From assembly GCA_014730295.1 (NCBI GenBank), contig WJIN01000314.1, forward strand, positions 1 to 53,128: a DNA stretch of 53,128 bases. Reading direction: 5' to 3'. Numbering within the stretch: the first letter of the stretch is position 1; every line of letters starts with the position of its first letter. This document shows positions 27,441-35,685 of the stretch, in pieces. Position numbers and translations under genes: made by a program. Below the pieces are notes generated by a model. It saw only the letters and a list, made by a program, of their open reading frames with translations. It did no database searches and was not told where the DNA came from. The stretch is from Promethearchaeota archaeon. Lineage in GTDB: Archaea; Asgardarchaeota; Lokiarchaeia; Sigynarchaeales; SOKP01.

Positions 27441-28760
27441 CTAGCTAAAACTCGGAAGTAAATCTTTTTGTTTTTTCATCATTTCATCAAAAATTTTCTC
27501 GGCCATCTCAAAACTTCCGCAGTTTGGATCTATTGCCAGGGCTATTTTTGCTAATTTTTCTGATTTTTCTAATATAGCTTGAACACAAATATCTTGGACC
27601 GTTGCTTCTATGCGTAGGAGCGCGGCAATTTTTTTTGGGATCGTTCCAAGTTTAATTCCATGGAGACCATCTTTATTCACCCGAGCGGGGACTTCAACTA
27701 CAAGATCTTGTGGAAGATTTTCTATAATTCCATCATTTGGGATATTAACCGAGTTTTCAGAGGTATTTTTATCTTCTATTATCGCTTCAATTATTGGGAC
27801 TGCTCTCTCTCCAGAATCAACCTTATATAACATTCCTTTACTGGGATACCGCCCTTTTTTAAGCCTCCTATGATATCTCTGTACTCGTTTATAGATTAGT
27901 TGATTATACCTGTCAGTTCTATTTATCCAATCAACCATGTCTTGAGTTTCGGTAAATTCCTTTCCAAATTGGATATATTCTCCTAAATGGTTATCTCCAG
28001 GATGGGGAAAGTATCCGAATCGTTTGTAGACCTCAAAAGTCAACTTAGAGAATTCAAACGGATCCTCATGTTCTTTAAAAAACTCCATTGCGTTTTCGTT
28101 AAATTTGGGCATAAGATCTTCATCGTTCTTTTTATCTTTCAGATCTAATAAAAATCCAAAATGATTCAGACCTGCAACGGTCATTTTTAAATCTTCTAAT
28201 TTTTTATCGAGCATCCTAGGGATGTCTCTTTCTAAGAACTGAATTTGATGACAAAGACCCACGAAATTAATATTCGTAGCTCTCTTTATTGCTAGACATA
28301 CTCGAGACATAGGATTTGAAAAATTTATTAATAACGCGTCTGGACATATACGTTCAATATCTTGTGCAATTTCTAAAATAGGTGGTATAATTCTAAACGC
28401 ATGGAATGTTCCTCCTGGTCCTCCACACTCTCCCAATACTTGAGTTGATCCGTGCTTTCGTGGTATCTTATAATCTTGCCACCATAACTCCATCCTATTA
28501 CCAACTTCTATTGAGTTTATAATAAAATCTGCCTCCAAAAACGCCTCTCTTCGATCAGTTGTCCTTTCGAGAATAAATTTAGTTCCCGCCATTTCATTCT
28601 CTTTTTCCAAGAGTTCATATATCATTTCCAGTTTTTCTTTATTGATATCGTGTAAGACTACTGTTGAACCTTTTAGCAGATCACTCAGATATAAATCGCT
28701 GAACATAGATGGGCCAAAACTTGTTGATCCCGCACCGACCAGTACTATTTTTTTATTCAT
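27441..28760 (-). CDS. glycoside hydrolase family 4 enzyme (alpha-glycosidase/galacturonidase-like)
   Basis: The 439-residue protein is a GH4 member, an NAD- and metal-dependent glycosidase that oxidises the sugar at C3 and eliminates the aglycone. The NAD fold begins KIVLVGAGSTSFG, the substrate and NAD region has GECGGPGGTFHAFR, and the metal and phosphate-site region has INFSNPMSR (146-153) with C170-H171 (GLCHQ) and H200 (GLNHFGF). These match the LplD/MelA side of GH4 better than 6-phospho-beta-glucosidases. The sugar specificity cannot be decided. A 15-nt palindrome lies 20-34 nt before the start. No sugar transporter is in the same operon; an MFS gene lies 2.4 kb away on the same strand. 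Confidence 0.88.
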   Translation of the reverse strand: MNKKIVLVGAGSTSFGPSMFSDLYLSDLLKGSTVVLHDINKEKLEMIYELLEKENEMAGTKFILERTTDRREAFLEADFIINSIEVGNRMELWWQDYKIPRKHGSTQVLGECGGPGGTFHAFRIIPPILEIAQDIERICPDALLINFSNPMSRVCLAIKRATNINFVGLCHQIQFLERDIPRMLDKKLEDLKMTVAGLNHFGFLLDLKDKKNDEDLMPKFNENAMEFFKEHEDPFEFSKLTFEVYKRFGYFPHPGDNHLGEYIQFGKEFTETQDMVDWINRTDRYNQLIYKRVQRYHRRLKKGRYPSKGMLYKVDSGERAVPIIEAIIEDKNTSENSVNIPNDGIIENLPQDLVVEVPARVNKDGLHGIKLGTIPKKIAALLRIEATVQDICVQAILEKSEKLAKIALAIDPNCGSFEMAEKIFDEMMKKQKDLLPSFS

Positions 28761-28779
28761 TTTTTTATATTTCCTTAAA

Positions 28780-28794
28780 AACTAAAATTTAGTT
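28780..28794. promoter_or_regulatory. 15-nt palindrome before the GH4 gene
   Basis: AACTAAA at 28780-28786 and TTTAGTT at 28788-28794 flank a single A, giving a perfect inverted repeat at -20 to -34 relative to the GH4 ATG (28760). Its position near the expected transcription start fits a repressor site. Only the symmetry is seen. Confidence 0.35.
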
Positions 28795-28883
28795 AGATAG
28801 ATAAATCTTTAGAAGTTAAAGAAGTTTAAATTATCGTCAGAAAAAATCTTCTCTCTATGTGAATAATTATTATTCTAACGATA

Positions 28884-28897
28884 ATATTTAAATAATC
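28884..28897 (+). promoter_or_regulatory. TATA-like promoter element before the structured locus
   Basis: The block ATATTTAAATAATC centres about 30 nt before the ATG at 28921, the normal archaeal spacing from TATA box to start site. A transcript from here would begin at or very near that ATG, so the first mini-ORF could be translated as a leaderless message. Confidence 0.4.
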
Positions 28898-28920
28898 TTA
28901 TTGAATTTATTGATATAATA

Positions 28921-29007
28921 ATGATCTCAAATACTACTACTGTTAACACATCGGAAAAATTCTTATCCGAGTTAGATTTAGGTGTAGTGGTAGTAGTAGT
29001 ATTATAA
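28921..29007 (+). CDS. 28-residue Thr/Val-repeat mini-ORF (leader-peptide-like)
   Basis: ATG at 28921 to TAA at 29005-29007 encodes MISNTTTVNTSEKF, then LSELDLGVVVVVVL. The ACT repeats for threonine near the start (28934-28941) and the GTA repeats for valine near the end are complementary, so the ORF is also an RNA hairpin: AATACTACTACT (28930-28941) pairs perfectly with AGTAGTAGTATT (28992-29003). Smaller nested pairs are ACAC/GTGT and TCGGA/TCCGA. A run of six valine codons recalls bacterial attenuator leader peptides, but such attenuation is not established in archaea. It has no ribosome binding site and would be leaderless. It may not be translated at all. Confidence 0.3.
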   Translation: MISNTTTVNTSEKFLSELDLGVVVVVVL

Positions 29008-29153
29008 AGCAAGAGAACATTTCCGACCGACCTTTTTCTTATGAAATGCTTGCGGGGTGTTCTCTTGGTGTGCGAGTCTATTTTATTCGAGAAAGGTAAT
29101 TGAAATGTTTTCCGCTTTTCTGAGATCTGGCTATACTAAAATAAACAGAAAGG
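28930..29153 (+). ncRNA. candidate structured leader RNA with three hairpins
   Basis: Three stems occur in series. Stem 1 is 12 bp, 28930-28941 with 28992-29003. Stem 2 is CAAGAGAACA (29010-29019) with TGTTCTCTTG (29058-29067), 10 bp, perfect. Stem 3 is CTTTTCTG (29115-29122) with CAGAAAGG (29146-29153), 8 bp with one G-U pair, and it covers the first three bases of the AGGAGG Shine-Dalgarno at 29151-29156 of the next ORF. The region also has unusually high G+C for this genome between 29010 and 29075. It matches no riboswitch, SRP or RNase P pattern I can recall. Confidence 0.45.
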
Positions 29154-29162
29154 AGGAAAAAA

Positions 29163-29300
29163 ATGACAGTTATTCGAGAGCAAGATATTGAATTTAAGCC
29201 TATCGAAATAGATAATTCAAAGGAAATTATTAAAATGTTGGATTATTGTAATTTCGAAAAGCCAGGCGAATTCTTTATCCATAGTGAAATGGCTTGGTAA
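29163..29300 (+). CDS. 45-residue protein with strong ribosome binding site, unknown
   Basis: ATG at 29163 is preceded by AAAGGAGG at 29149-29156, one of the best ribosome binding sites in the window. The product reads MTVIREQDIEFKPIEIDNSK, then EIIKMLDYCNFEKPGEFFIH and ends SEMAW. It is acidic, has one cysteine and no membrane helix. It lies downstream of the three-hairpin leader, the last stem of which covers part of the ribosome binding site, so translation may be switched by RNA folding. No modification enzyme or transporter gene is adjacent that would mark it as a peptide precursor. No homologue is recognised. Confidence 0.55.
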   Translation: MTVIREQDIEFKPIEIDNSKEIIKMLDYCNFEKPGEFFIHSEMAW

Positions 29301-29313
29301 TATAAAAAATTAA

Positions 29314-29328
29314 ACTATAATTTATAGT
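29314..29328. terminator. 15-nt palindrome after the 45-residue ORF
   Basis: ACTATAA and TTATAGT flank one T, 14 nt after the stop codon of the small ORF. It is AT-only in the core and could be a weak 3' end hairpin. No U run follows directly. Confidence 0.25.
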
Positions 29329-29536
29329 AAATCATTTATCTTGTTATTCCATTTTAGGAAATCTTAATGGTTTTTTGCGCTTATTATAAAATCTTTACCA
29401 AAATTTAATATTTTTCCTATATCTCCTCATTTAATTTCAAAAGACTTAAATATCCTCTTTTGTATCTAATATAATGGTGGATAAAGGAATTATTTGATTT
29501 TAAAATTATACAAATAACTTATAACTGAGCAGGCAA

Positions 29537-29746
29537 ATGAATAAACAAATTGAAAGGACCTTTAAAAAGATATCTGTAAAATATATCAAAAATTTTCAGA
29601 GAGAAAAAGAGGATAAGGCAATCACACCAGATGAATTTTACACCACTATTATAAAGGATTCAGAAATACGACAAGAAAACCTTGAGAATGAAGATGAAAT
29701 GAAGATGGGACGACTATGGAATAAATATAATAATTTTAGAAGATAA
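29537..29746 (+). CDS. 69-residue charged protein, unknown
   Basis: The frame reads MNKQIERTFKKISVKYIKNF, then a charged helical region (REKEDKAITPDEFYTTII) and ends NKYNNFRR. A TATA-like CTTAAATAT near 29449-29457 lies at a plausible distance for a transcript beginning about 29480. No clear ribosome binding site precedes the ATG. The lysine- and glutamate-rich composition suits a small DNA- or RNA-binding protein, but this is weak. No family is recognised, and a chance ORF remains possible. Confidence 0.4.
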   Translation: MNKQIERTFKKISVKYIKNFQREKEDKAITPDEFYTTIIKDSEIRQENLENEDEMKMGRLWNKYNNFRR

Positions 29747-29811
29747 AATTAGGATGATAAAATCTGAACTCTTTTCTCTATGATTTTAACTTGGTTCTAA
29801 TGGGAATATAT

Positions 29812-30996
29812 TTAAAGAACATTTTCCATACGTTCAAGGGCTTCTCTTATTCGATCAATTGGTTGGGTCAAAGCAAAACGTACAAATCCCTCTCCAAATT
29901 TACCGAATCCGACTCCTGGCGTAATAATTACACCCACATCAATTAACTTTTTAACAAATTCCATGCTATCTTTATCTTCAGTTGGAACTTCGGTCCACAC
30001 ATAAAAAGTTGCTTGCGGTTTCTCAGTTTTCCAACCAATTTTATTCAATCCCTTAATAAGCACATCTCTTCGTTTTTCATAGATATCAATATTTTTTTGG
30101 ACAATCGAGGGCTTTTTCTTGCCCTTATACCGTTTTAATCCCTTTATGACCGCTTTTTGGATGAAAATAGGACACCCTGAATCTATTTGAGATTTTACCT
30201 TTCTCAATCCTTCAATGATATGAGAATTTCCAGCCGCCCATCCACATCGAAATCCCGTCATACAAAACATTTTGGAGGCACTATTTATTTCGATGTGTTC
30301 TTGACTAATTTCTAAGAGGGAGGGGGCGATATAATCTTCATAGGTAAATTCGGAATATGGATTATCATAGACAATAAAGAAATTATAATCTTCCGCATAA
30401 TCAACTGCTTTTTTGAGGTACTCTTTCGGAGCAATTGCACCTGTAGGATTATTTGGATAATTTAAATACATCATTTTTGCCCTCTTTAAGATGCCAGTGT
30501 CTATTGCTTCTAGATCTGGCAAAAAATCATGTTCCTTCATTAATGGCATTAAATGTGGTATTCCATCACACAATTTAGTCGCTCCATTGGCATAGACCGG
30601 GTATCCGGGATTAGGACAAAGGACAATATCTCTTGGATTAACAAATGCTCGAGCAATATTTGCAACTCCTTCTTTCCCTCCAATTACATTAGTAATTTCG
30701 GTTTCCATATCAAACTCTAAACCAAATCGAACTTTATACCAGCGAGCTATTTCTCTTCTAAAATCTTCCTCTCCCATACTCGTAGGATAATTCTGATTAC
30801 CTGGGATTTTAACTTGATTAATCAACTCATCAACTATAATATCTGGAGTAGTTAGATCTGGGTCTCCTATCCCTAAGGGAATAAAATCCACACCTTCTTT
30901 TTTCTTTTTCGCTTTTAATTCCTCTATGGCCGCAAAAATATATTTTGGTAAACGTCCAATCCTTTCCGCATACTCTATTTGAATCTTTAACACCAA
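29812..30996 (-). CDS. dapL: class I aminotransferase, LL-diaminopimelate aminotransferase-like
   Basis: The 394-residue PLP enzyme follows the DapL pattern closely: FIPLGIGDPDLTTP near residue 38, NYPTSMGEEDFRREIARWY, VIGGKEGVANIARAFVNP, PNPGYPVYANG, YLNYPNNPTGA, and the PLP lysine K242 in NSASKMFCMTGFRCGW with R250 and a late SQIDSG-type segment. DapL converts tetrahydrodipicolinate to LL-diaminopimelate in lysine and cell-wall precursor synthesis. The active-site strand reads SASKMF instead of SLSKTY, and no other lysine gene is near, so another amino donor/acceptor pair is possible. It is monocistronic on the minus strand. Cytosolic homodimer expected. Confidence 0.8.
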   Translation of the reverse strand: MVLKIQIEYAERIGRLPKYIFAAIEELKAKKKKEGVDFIPLGIGDPDLTTPDIIVDELINQVKIPGNQNYPTSMGEEDFRREIARWYKVRFGLEFDMETEITNVIGGKEGVANIARAFVNPRDIVLCPNPGYPVYANGATKLCDGIPHLMPLMKEHDFLPDLEAIDTGILKRAKMMYLNYPNNPTGAIAPKEYLKKAVDYAEDYNFFIVYDNPYSEFTYEDYIAPSLLEISQEHIEINSASKMFCMTGFRCGWAAGNSHIIEGLRKVKSQIDSGCPIFIQKAVIKGLKRYKGKKKPSIVQKNIDIYEKRRDVLIKGLNKIGWKTEKPQATFYVWTEVPTEDKDSMEFVKKLIDVGVIITPGVGFGKFGEGFVRFALTQPIDRIREALERMENVL

Positions 30997-31174
30997 TGTT
31001 TTAAAAATATTTGAAGAAATGTAAGATAAATCATTAAAAAAATGATAAAAATCTTTCGGTAAATCATTTAGAAGTGAGTATGAAGAAATTTATTTTATTT
31101 ATCCTATCATTATACTAAATCTGAAAAATTAAAAAAAAAGAAAATTGGTATTGATTCGATTTTGCGATTTTGGT

Positions 31175-32509
31175 TTATCCTAGTTTTCCAATTTTATCAG
31201 GTAATTCATATTCCTCTTCTGGAATGACTAGAAATGGAATTACTCCAATATTTGAAGTTATTGCGAGGAATAGAAAAATAACCGCAAATATAAAAACAAT
31301 TTCGGCACCCTCTAATACTGAAAGAATTATATTTGTACAAACCAGACCGACAACCGTTCCAATATTTGCAAATGAATTGCAAGTTGCATAGTATGTACTA
31401 TCAACTTCTGGATATTGAGTGGAAATCTGACCGATTACTGCAGAGAACCCGCTATTTCTCCAACCATTAGTAGATCCAACGATAAATGCAAAGATTAGTA
31501 GAATAAAACTTAAGTATTGCGGAATGGGTATCAAGAATAATAATAATGCAATGGTTGTAATTGCTAAGGAACTATATACACTTAATTTCCTGGATTTTAA
31601 ATCTGCGAGATATCCTCCAATCAACGCACCAACAATGACTCCTATTCCTATTATCAAGTTTATTAATGCATTACCTCCATAAAGTAATGGTTCACCAGCT
31701 GCTTCTTCGATAACCCCTGTACTAAACCCTTCAGCACCGAATTCTAAGATGCCTCCTAAATACAACACATAAAGTGAGATAAATAAAAAAATAACGCCAT
31801 CTACGAATGCGTTAAAGAGCGCAAATGCAAATACTTTCCAGTTTTTAGCTTTTCCGAAAACAATTTTTAAATTTTCCTTTACCCTCACATTTTCTATGAC
31901 TCTTATTTCTTCCACAAGAAGTACTAATAGTGAGGAAAGTATCACAATAACTCCGTACCCAATAAATATCCATCCGATATCTAATTGAAATAGAAAATAA
32001 AATATCAATACTAATAATGGACCCCCCGCAATAATCCCAACAGAACGAAATCCCCAACAAATCCCTTGGACTCGACCAAGCTGTTTTTTAGGACAATTAT
32101 CTAAGATTAATCCATCAATCGCTGTATCTGCCATTGCGATTCCAAGATAAATTACAAATCCACCAATTGTAAATAAGATTAAAACATTTACCGCATTTAC
32201 TATTAATGGAATAATGATCCAAATAATTCCTGCTATAGTTAAAGGACCAATGATCCACGGTTTTCTCCTGCCCCAGTTTCTAAAAGAATATTTATCACTA
32301 AGGATTCCGTATAAAAACTTCACGGCGAATGGGAGCAGCACAATAGTCCCTAAAATTCCTATATCTTCTGGACCTAAGGCCCCAAGCTGAACAATTATAT
32401 AAATTGGAACAATAGTAGTAAAAAGACTCTGAGATACACCTTGGATGAAATAATTTACCGAAAATATCGCTGTTGCAGATTTTGAAAATTTTTTTAGTTC
32501 TTCTTCCAT
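31175..32509 (-). CDS. MFS transporter
   Basis: The 444-residue protein has about 12 membrane helices and the MFS loop 2-3 motif in GILSDKYSFRNWGRRKPWI. A central cytoplasmic loop follows the sixth helix (EEIRVIENVRVKENLKIVFGK), and a second A-like motif appears as GGYLADLKSRKLS. The N-terminus (MEEELKKFSKSA) and C-terminus (VIPEEEYELPDKIGKL) are cytoplasmic. The GRRKPWI form resembles the sugar/cation symporter and related subgroups, but the substrate cannot be assigned. It is divergent from the DUF134 regulator at 32817, which could control it. Confidence 0.85.
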   Translation of the reverse strand: MEEELKKFSKSATAIFSVNYFIQGVSQSLFTTIVPIYIIVQLGALGPEDIGILGTIVLLPFAVKFLYGILSDKYSFRNWGRRKPWIIGPLTIAGIIWIIIPLIVNAVNVLILFTIGGFVIYLGIAMADTAIDGLILDNCPKKQLGRVQGICWGFRSVGIIAGGPLLVLIFYFLFQLDIGWIFIGYGVIVILSSLLVLLVEEIRVIENVRVKENLKIVFGKAKNWKVFAFALFNAFVDGVIFLFISLYVLYLGGILEFGAEGFSTGVIEEAAGEPLLYGGNALINLIIGIGVIVGALIGGYLADLKSRKLSVYSSLAITTIALLLFLIPIPQYLSFILLIFAFIVGSTNGWRNSGFSAVIGQISTQYPEVDSTYYATCNSFANIGTVVGLVCTNIILSVLEGAEIVFIFAVIFLFLAITSNIGVIPFLVIPEEEYELPDKIGKLG

Positions 32510-32816
32510 TTTAAATCCCCAATTTTTATGAGATTATTATTTTAATAATTATTAGATAATTGTCTTTTTATAGTTATTTATGGTATTAAAAACTAAAGAA
32601 AAAAATGCTTAATCATCAATAATGAATATTTCTATTGAAGAAAATGGGGAATTTTGCAATACTTTTCATTGATTTCATAACCAAATGTTATTTTATAATC
32701 GAATCATTTATAAAAACTTTTTTTGAATATTTAATTATATTAGTAATAATTATTCACTTGTTCACTTAACAAGCAATTACCGAATAATAATAATTTAATA
32801 ACATTTAGAAAAGCTT
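32510..32816. promoter_or_regulatory. divergent promoter region between MFS transporter and DUF134 gene
   Basis: This 307-nt region has no ORF. It contains a TATA-like TTAATTATATTA near 32731-32742 and an inverted repeat CTTGTT (32757-32762) and AACAAG (32768-32773) just downstream, about 45-60 nt before the ATG at 32817. That is a plausible autoregulatory site for the helix-turn-helix protein. Confidence 0.35.
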
Positions 32817-33236
32817 ATGGGACGTAGAACAAGAAGACGTTTTGTAAAAAGGACTCCAAATAATTTTTATTTTACTGATGTTGGGCAAGGAGCGGGAGAT
32901 TCAGTTCAGATTACCGTAGCTGAATTTGAAGCGATGAGATTAAAACATTATGTAAATCTTAACCAAAAAGAAGCCGCAGAAAAAATGGGCGTATCCCAAC
33001 CTACATTCTCTCGAATATTAGACGCTGCGCATAATAAAATGACGAAGGCCCTAATGGAGGGGAAACAAATTAGAGTAATCGGAGGAAATGTCCAATACAA
33101 GAAAGGATTTAAAGGCTATGGGTGTCTAAACTGCGATTATGAATGGCAAGATGAAAATGCTTCCAAAGAGAAGGAAGCTCCGTGTCCCAACTGTGGTTCC
33201 TCTGAAGTATATTATTTGGTTAAAGAGCCTTTATAA
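32817..33236 (+). CDS. DUF134/UPF0251 helix-turn-helix protein with C-terminal zinc ribbon
   Basis: The 139-residue protein opens GRRTRRRFVKRTPNNFYF and continues with the DUF134 hallmark VAEFEAMRLKHYVNLNQKEA, then a sigma-like helix-turn-helix (AAEKMGVSQPTFSRILDAAH). A C-terminal zinc ribbon follows: CLNCDYEW and CPNCGS, about 22 residues apart. The N-terminal half is a DNA-binding domain. The added ribbon is an accessory that may help DNA or partner binding. It lies 101 nt before an iron-sulfur protein gene on the same strand, so the two may be linked, and is divergent from the MFS gene. Confidence 0.85.
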   Translation: MGRRTRRRFVKRTPNNFYFTDVGQGAGDSVQITVAEFEAMRLKHYVNLNQKEAAEKMGVSQPTFSRILDAAHNKMTKALMEGKQIRVIGGNVQYKKGFKGYGCLNCDYEWQDENASKEKEAPCPNCGSSEVYYLVKEPL

Positions 33237-33337
33237 CTATTTTTTTCGTATGTTATTTTTTACTGTAATAAACTAAAAAAAGAAGCTCTAATTTCTTAAA
33301 TCAATATTCATATTAGTTTTTAGAGATGAAATGAAAA

Positions 33338-34441
33338 ATGACTGAGAAATTATGGTATAAAGTAGCAAGAACGATTATTAAGGCCGGAAATTTACCATTT
33401 CCTGTAAATCAGACCTTAATTGAATTATTAAAATTATTAATTAATGAGGAACAAGCAAAATTCATCTATAAAGTATTCAAGAAACCGAATTTGAATATGG
33501 ATCAAATAAAGATGAGAATCGATCTTAGTGAGGAAGAAATTCTTGGAATTTTAGATGAGTTGATGGATGAGGGTGTGATTACTGGAACTACATCAGAATC
33601 TACAGGGATAGAAGTCTACCGGTTGATGCCCCCCTTTCCTGGACTTTTTGAGTTTACATTAATGCGGGGGAAAAAAGGTGAGAAGGAAAAAAAATTGGCT
33701 TCATTATTCGACCAGATCTTTAATGAAATGAGTGAATTAACCCAATCCAATTATGAAAATATTGTTAAGCAATATGAGAATTTCCCTCCTATTGATCGAG
33801 TCGTGCCTATTGAGCAAGAACTAGATGAGATTCCGGTAGAAAATGTACTACCATTTGAAGAAGTTTCAGATATCATCGATAAATTTGATGATATTGCGTT
33901 AGTACATTGCTATTGTAGAACCGAAAAAGACTTACTGGGAGAGCCTTGCAAGGTCACTGATGAGCGAGAAAATTGTCTTCTCTTTGGTAAAACCGCAAAA
34001 TTTGCTATCGAACACGACTTTGGAAGACCTATCTCCAAAGATCAAGTTAAAGAGATACTTCTCTCCGCGGAAGAAGATGGACTGGTACATAAAGCTTTTC
34101 ATATACATTTAGACGTTGAACGGGATGAAGAGGCTATATGTAACTGCTGTAAATGCTGTTGTGGCATCTTTCAATTATATAACAAAGGAATAATGCCTTA
34201 CAATTGTTATACCTCTTATATTGCTAAAATAAACGATGAGGAATGTATAGGCTGCGGAACATGTATACAAAAATGCCCGATGGAAACTATTGAACTGGAG
34301 GATTCGATAGCCGTATTGAATTCAGACAAATGTATTGGATGCGGCGTATGTGTTCATAATTGCCCTGAAGAAGCGATTGAGCTGGAACGTACTGGATTGA
34401 GACGGGTTTTTGTTCCTCCACCGAAATTAATAACACGCTAG
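33338..34441 (+). CDS. iron-sulfur protein with winged-helix N-terminus and ferredoxin C-terminus
   Basis: The 367-residue protein has an N-terminal helical, winged-helix-like part (residues ~40-95: FIYKVFKKPNLNMDQIKMRI, EEILGILDELMDEGVI). The middle region contains VHCYCRTEKDLLGEPCKV with ENCLLFG, then a dense CNCCKCCCGIF block. The C-terminal domain is a 2x[4Fe-4S] ferredoxin, CIGCGTCIQKCP and CIGCGVCVHNCP. The two extra cysteine groups suggest a third metal or Fe-S site. Related soluble proteins are found in anaerobic archaea and bacteria as electron carriers of unknown partner. No dehydrogenase is adjacent. The gene follows a regulator with a helix-turn-helix domain. Confidence 0.8.
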   Translation: MTEKLWYKVARTIIKAGNLPFPVNQTLIELLKLLINEEQAKFIYKVFKKPNLNMDQIKMRIDLSEEEILGILDELMDEGVITGTTSESTGIEVYRLMPPFPGLFEFTLMRGKKGEKEKKLASLFDQIFNEMSELTQSNYENIVKQYENFPPIDRVVPIEQELDEIPVENVLPFEEVSDIIDKFDDIALVHCYCRTEKDLLGEPCKVTDERENCLLFGKTAKFAIEHDFGRPISKDQVKEILLSAEEDGLVHKAFHIHLDVERDEEAICNCCKCCCGIFQLYNKGIMPYNCYTSYIAKINDEECIGCGTCIQKCPMETIELEDSIAVLNSDKCIGCGVCVHNCPEEAIELERTGLRRVFVPPPKLITR

Positions 34442-34553
34442 TTCAACCTCAGACTATTATATTATTCGCAATCCATATTTTATAATAATATTAAATAACA
34501 TATTTTTAGAGAAAGATGAAGGAGCATACTATACCATCAATGTGAGGAATATT

Positions 34554-35654
34554 ATGAAGAAAAGAGAAATTCTCAAAATTATTAAAGCATTAGCCTCGGA
34601 ACGAGCTCCCTCCGGATTAGAAAATAATAGAGGTAAGATTTTTAAGACACAGATGGAGAAAATCATGGCTTCTGATTTCAAGATACAGAGGGATCAACTA
34701 GGAAATTATTATACCAAATTAAAGGGAAGCTCATCTGGCAAAAAAATAGCCATTATTGCCCATATAGATGAGATAGGCGGGACAATTCGGAAGGTCAGAC
34801 CTGATGGGACGTTAGAATTTTCCAAACGCGGGGGATATGAAGGTCGCTGGCTTATATCTAAAACAGTACAAATCCTAAATAAAGATAGAAAATGGGTTAA
34901 TGGTGTGATTTGTGGCAGGTCGACCCACTCCACTCCGGAGAAATTACGCGGTAAGGAAAACATTGACCCCTTAGATCTGCGAGTTTATATTGGCGCACAG
35001 AATAGAGATGATGTGATTGAGAAATATAGGCTTCATATAGGAGCACCTTTTGTATTTTCGGGAGATTTTGGACTACTTAATCCTAAGATTGATGATGATG
35101 TGATTGCGGGCTATTCTATGGATAACCTAGCGGCTCTTACATGTTTAATCGTATTGACAGAGAAGCTTGTGTCTAACTTGAAGAATCAGAGAGGAAGCTT
35201 AAACCTTTCTGGAAATGTTTATATTGTCGCTTCCACTCGAGAAGAGATAGGAACTGAAGGAGCATTTTATTTTACACGGAATCACTCAATTGATAAAGTT
35301 ATCGCAATTGATATCGGAATAGTCGAGGATGCTTCTGGCACAATCCATTCGGCACTGGAACTTCATGGTGGCCCAGTAATAGTATGGCAAGAATCTAGAG
35401 GTCACGGAATACTAGATTATAATTTCTGTAGAGAACTTGTAGACACCGCAGAAAATAACGATCTTATATACCAAAATGGCGTATTTGAATTTTACGGGTC
35501 TGACGCGGGCAAGACTCAAAAGTGGTTAGGGTTGCCATCCGCATTAATCGGTATTCCCACCAAATTTAGTCATAATGTCCCAGAAGTTAGTACATTAAGT
35601 GGAATTGAAGATGCGGCTCAATTAATTTACTATTATTTACAGAGCCAAAAATAA
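34554..35654 (+). CDS. M42-family metallo-aminopeptidase
   Basis: The 366-residue protein belongs to the M42 (glutamyl aminopeptidase/TET) family of cobalt or zinc aminopeptidases that form large hollow dodecamers in the cytosol. Metal-ligand and catalytic segments are AHIDEIGG, GYSMDNLAALTC, STREEIGTEGAFY with adjacent glutamates, IAIDIGI, GSDAGKTQ and the late H in KFSHNVPEVSTLS. The frame is open upstream to a GTG at 34542, but GTGAGGA at 34542-34548 is a ribosome binding site for the ATG at 34554, which is chosen. It acts in peptide recycling. It is convergent with the AbrB-PhoU gene at 35686. Confidence 0.88.
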   Translation: MKKREILKIIKALASERAPSGLENNRGKIFKTQMEKIMASDFKIQRDQLGNYYTKLKGSSSGKKIAIIAHIDEIGGTIRKVRPDGTLEFSKRGGYEGRWLISKTVQILNKDRKWVNGVICGRSTHSTPEKLRGKENIDPLDLRVYIGAQNRDDVIEKYRLHIGAPFVFSGDFGLLNPKIDDDVIAGYSMDNLAALTCLIVLTEKLVSNLKNQRGSLNLSGNVYIVASTREEIGTEGAFYFTRNHSIDKVIAIDIGIVEDASGTIHSALELHGGPVIVWQESRGHGILDYNFCRELVDTAENNDLIYQNGVFEFYGSDAGKTQKWLGLPSALIGIPTKFSHNVPEVSTLSGIEDAAQLIYYYLQSQK

Positions 35655-35685
35655 GAAATAAAATGTGTTAATAGAAAACCGAGTT

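Noticed and set aside
28921..29007. Bacterial-type amino-acid attenuator as firm assignment
   Set aside because: The six-valine run is suggestive, but the downstream ORF is not a biosynthetic gene and this mechanism is not established in archaea, so it is only a finding.
29163..29300. RiPP precursor peptide
   Set aside because: No maturase, protease or transporter gene is adjacent; tldD-tldE are 17 kb away and occur widely for other reasons.
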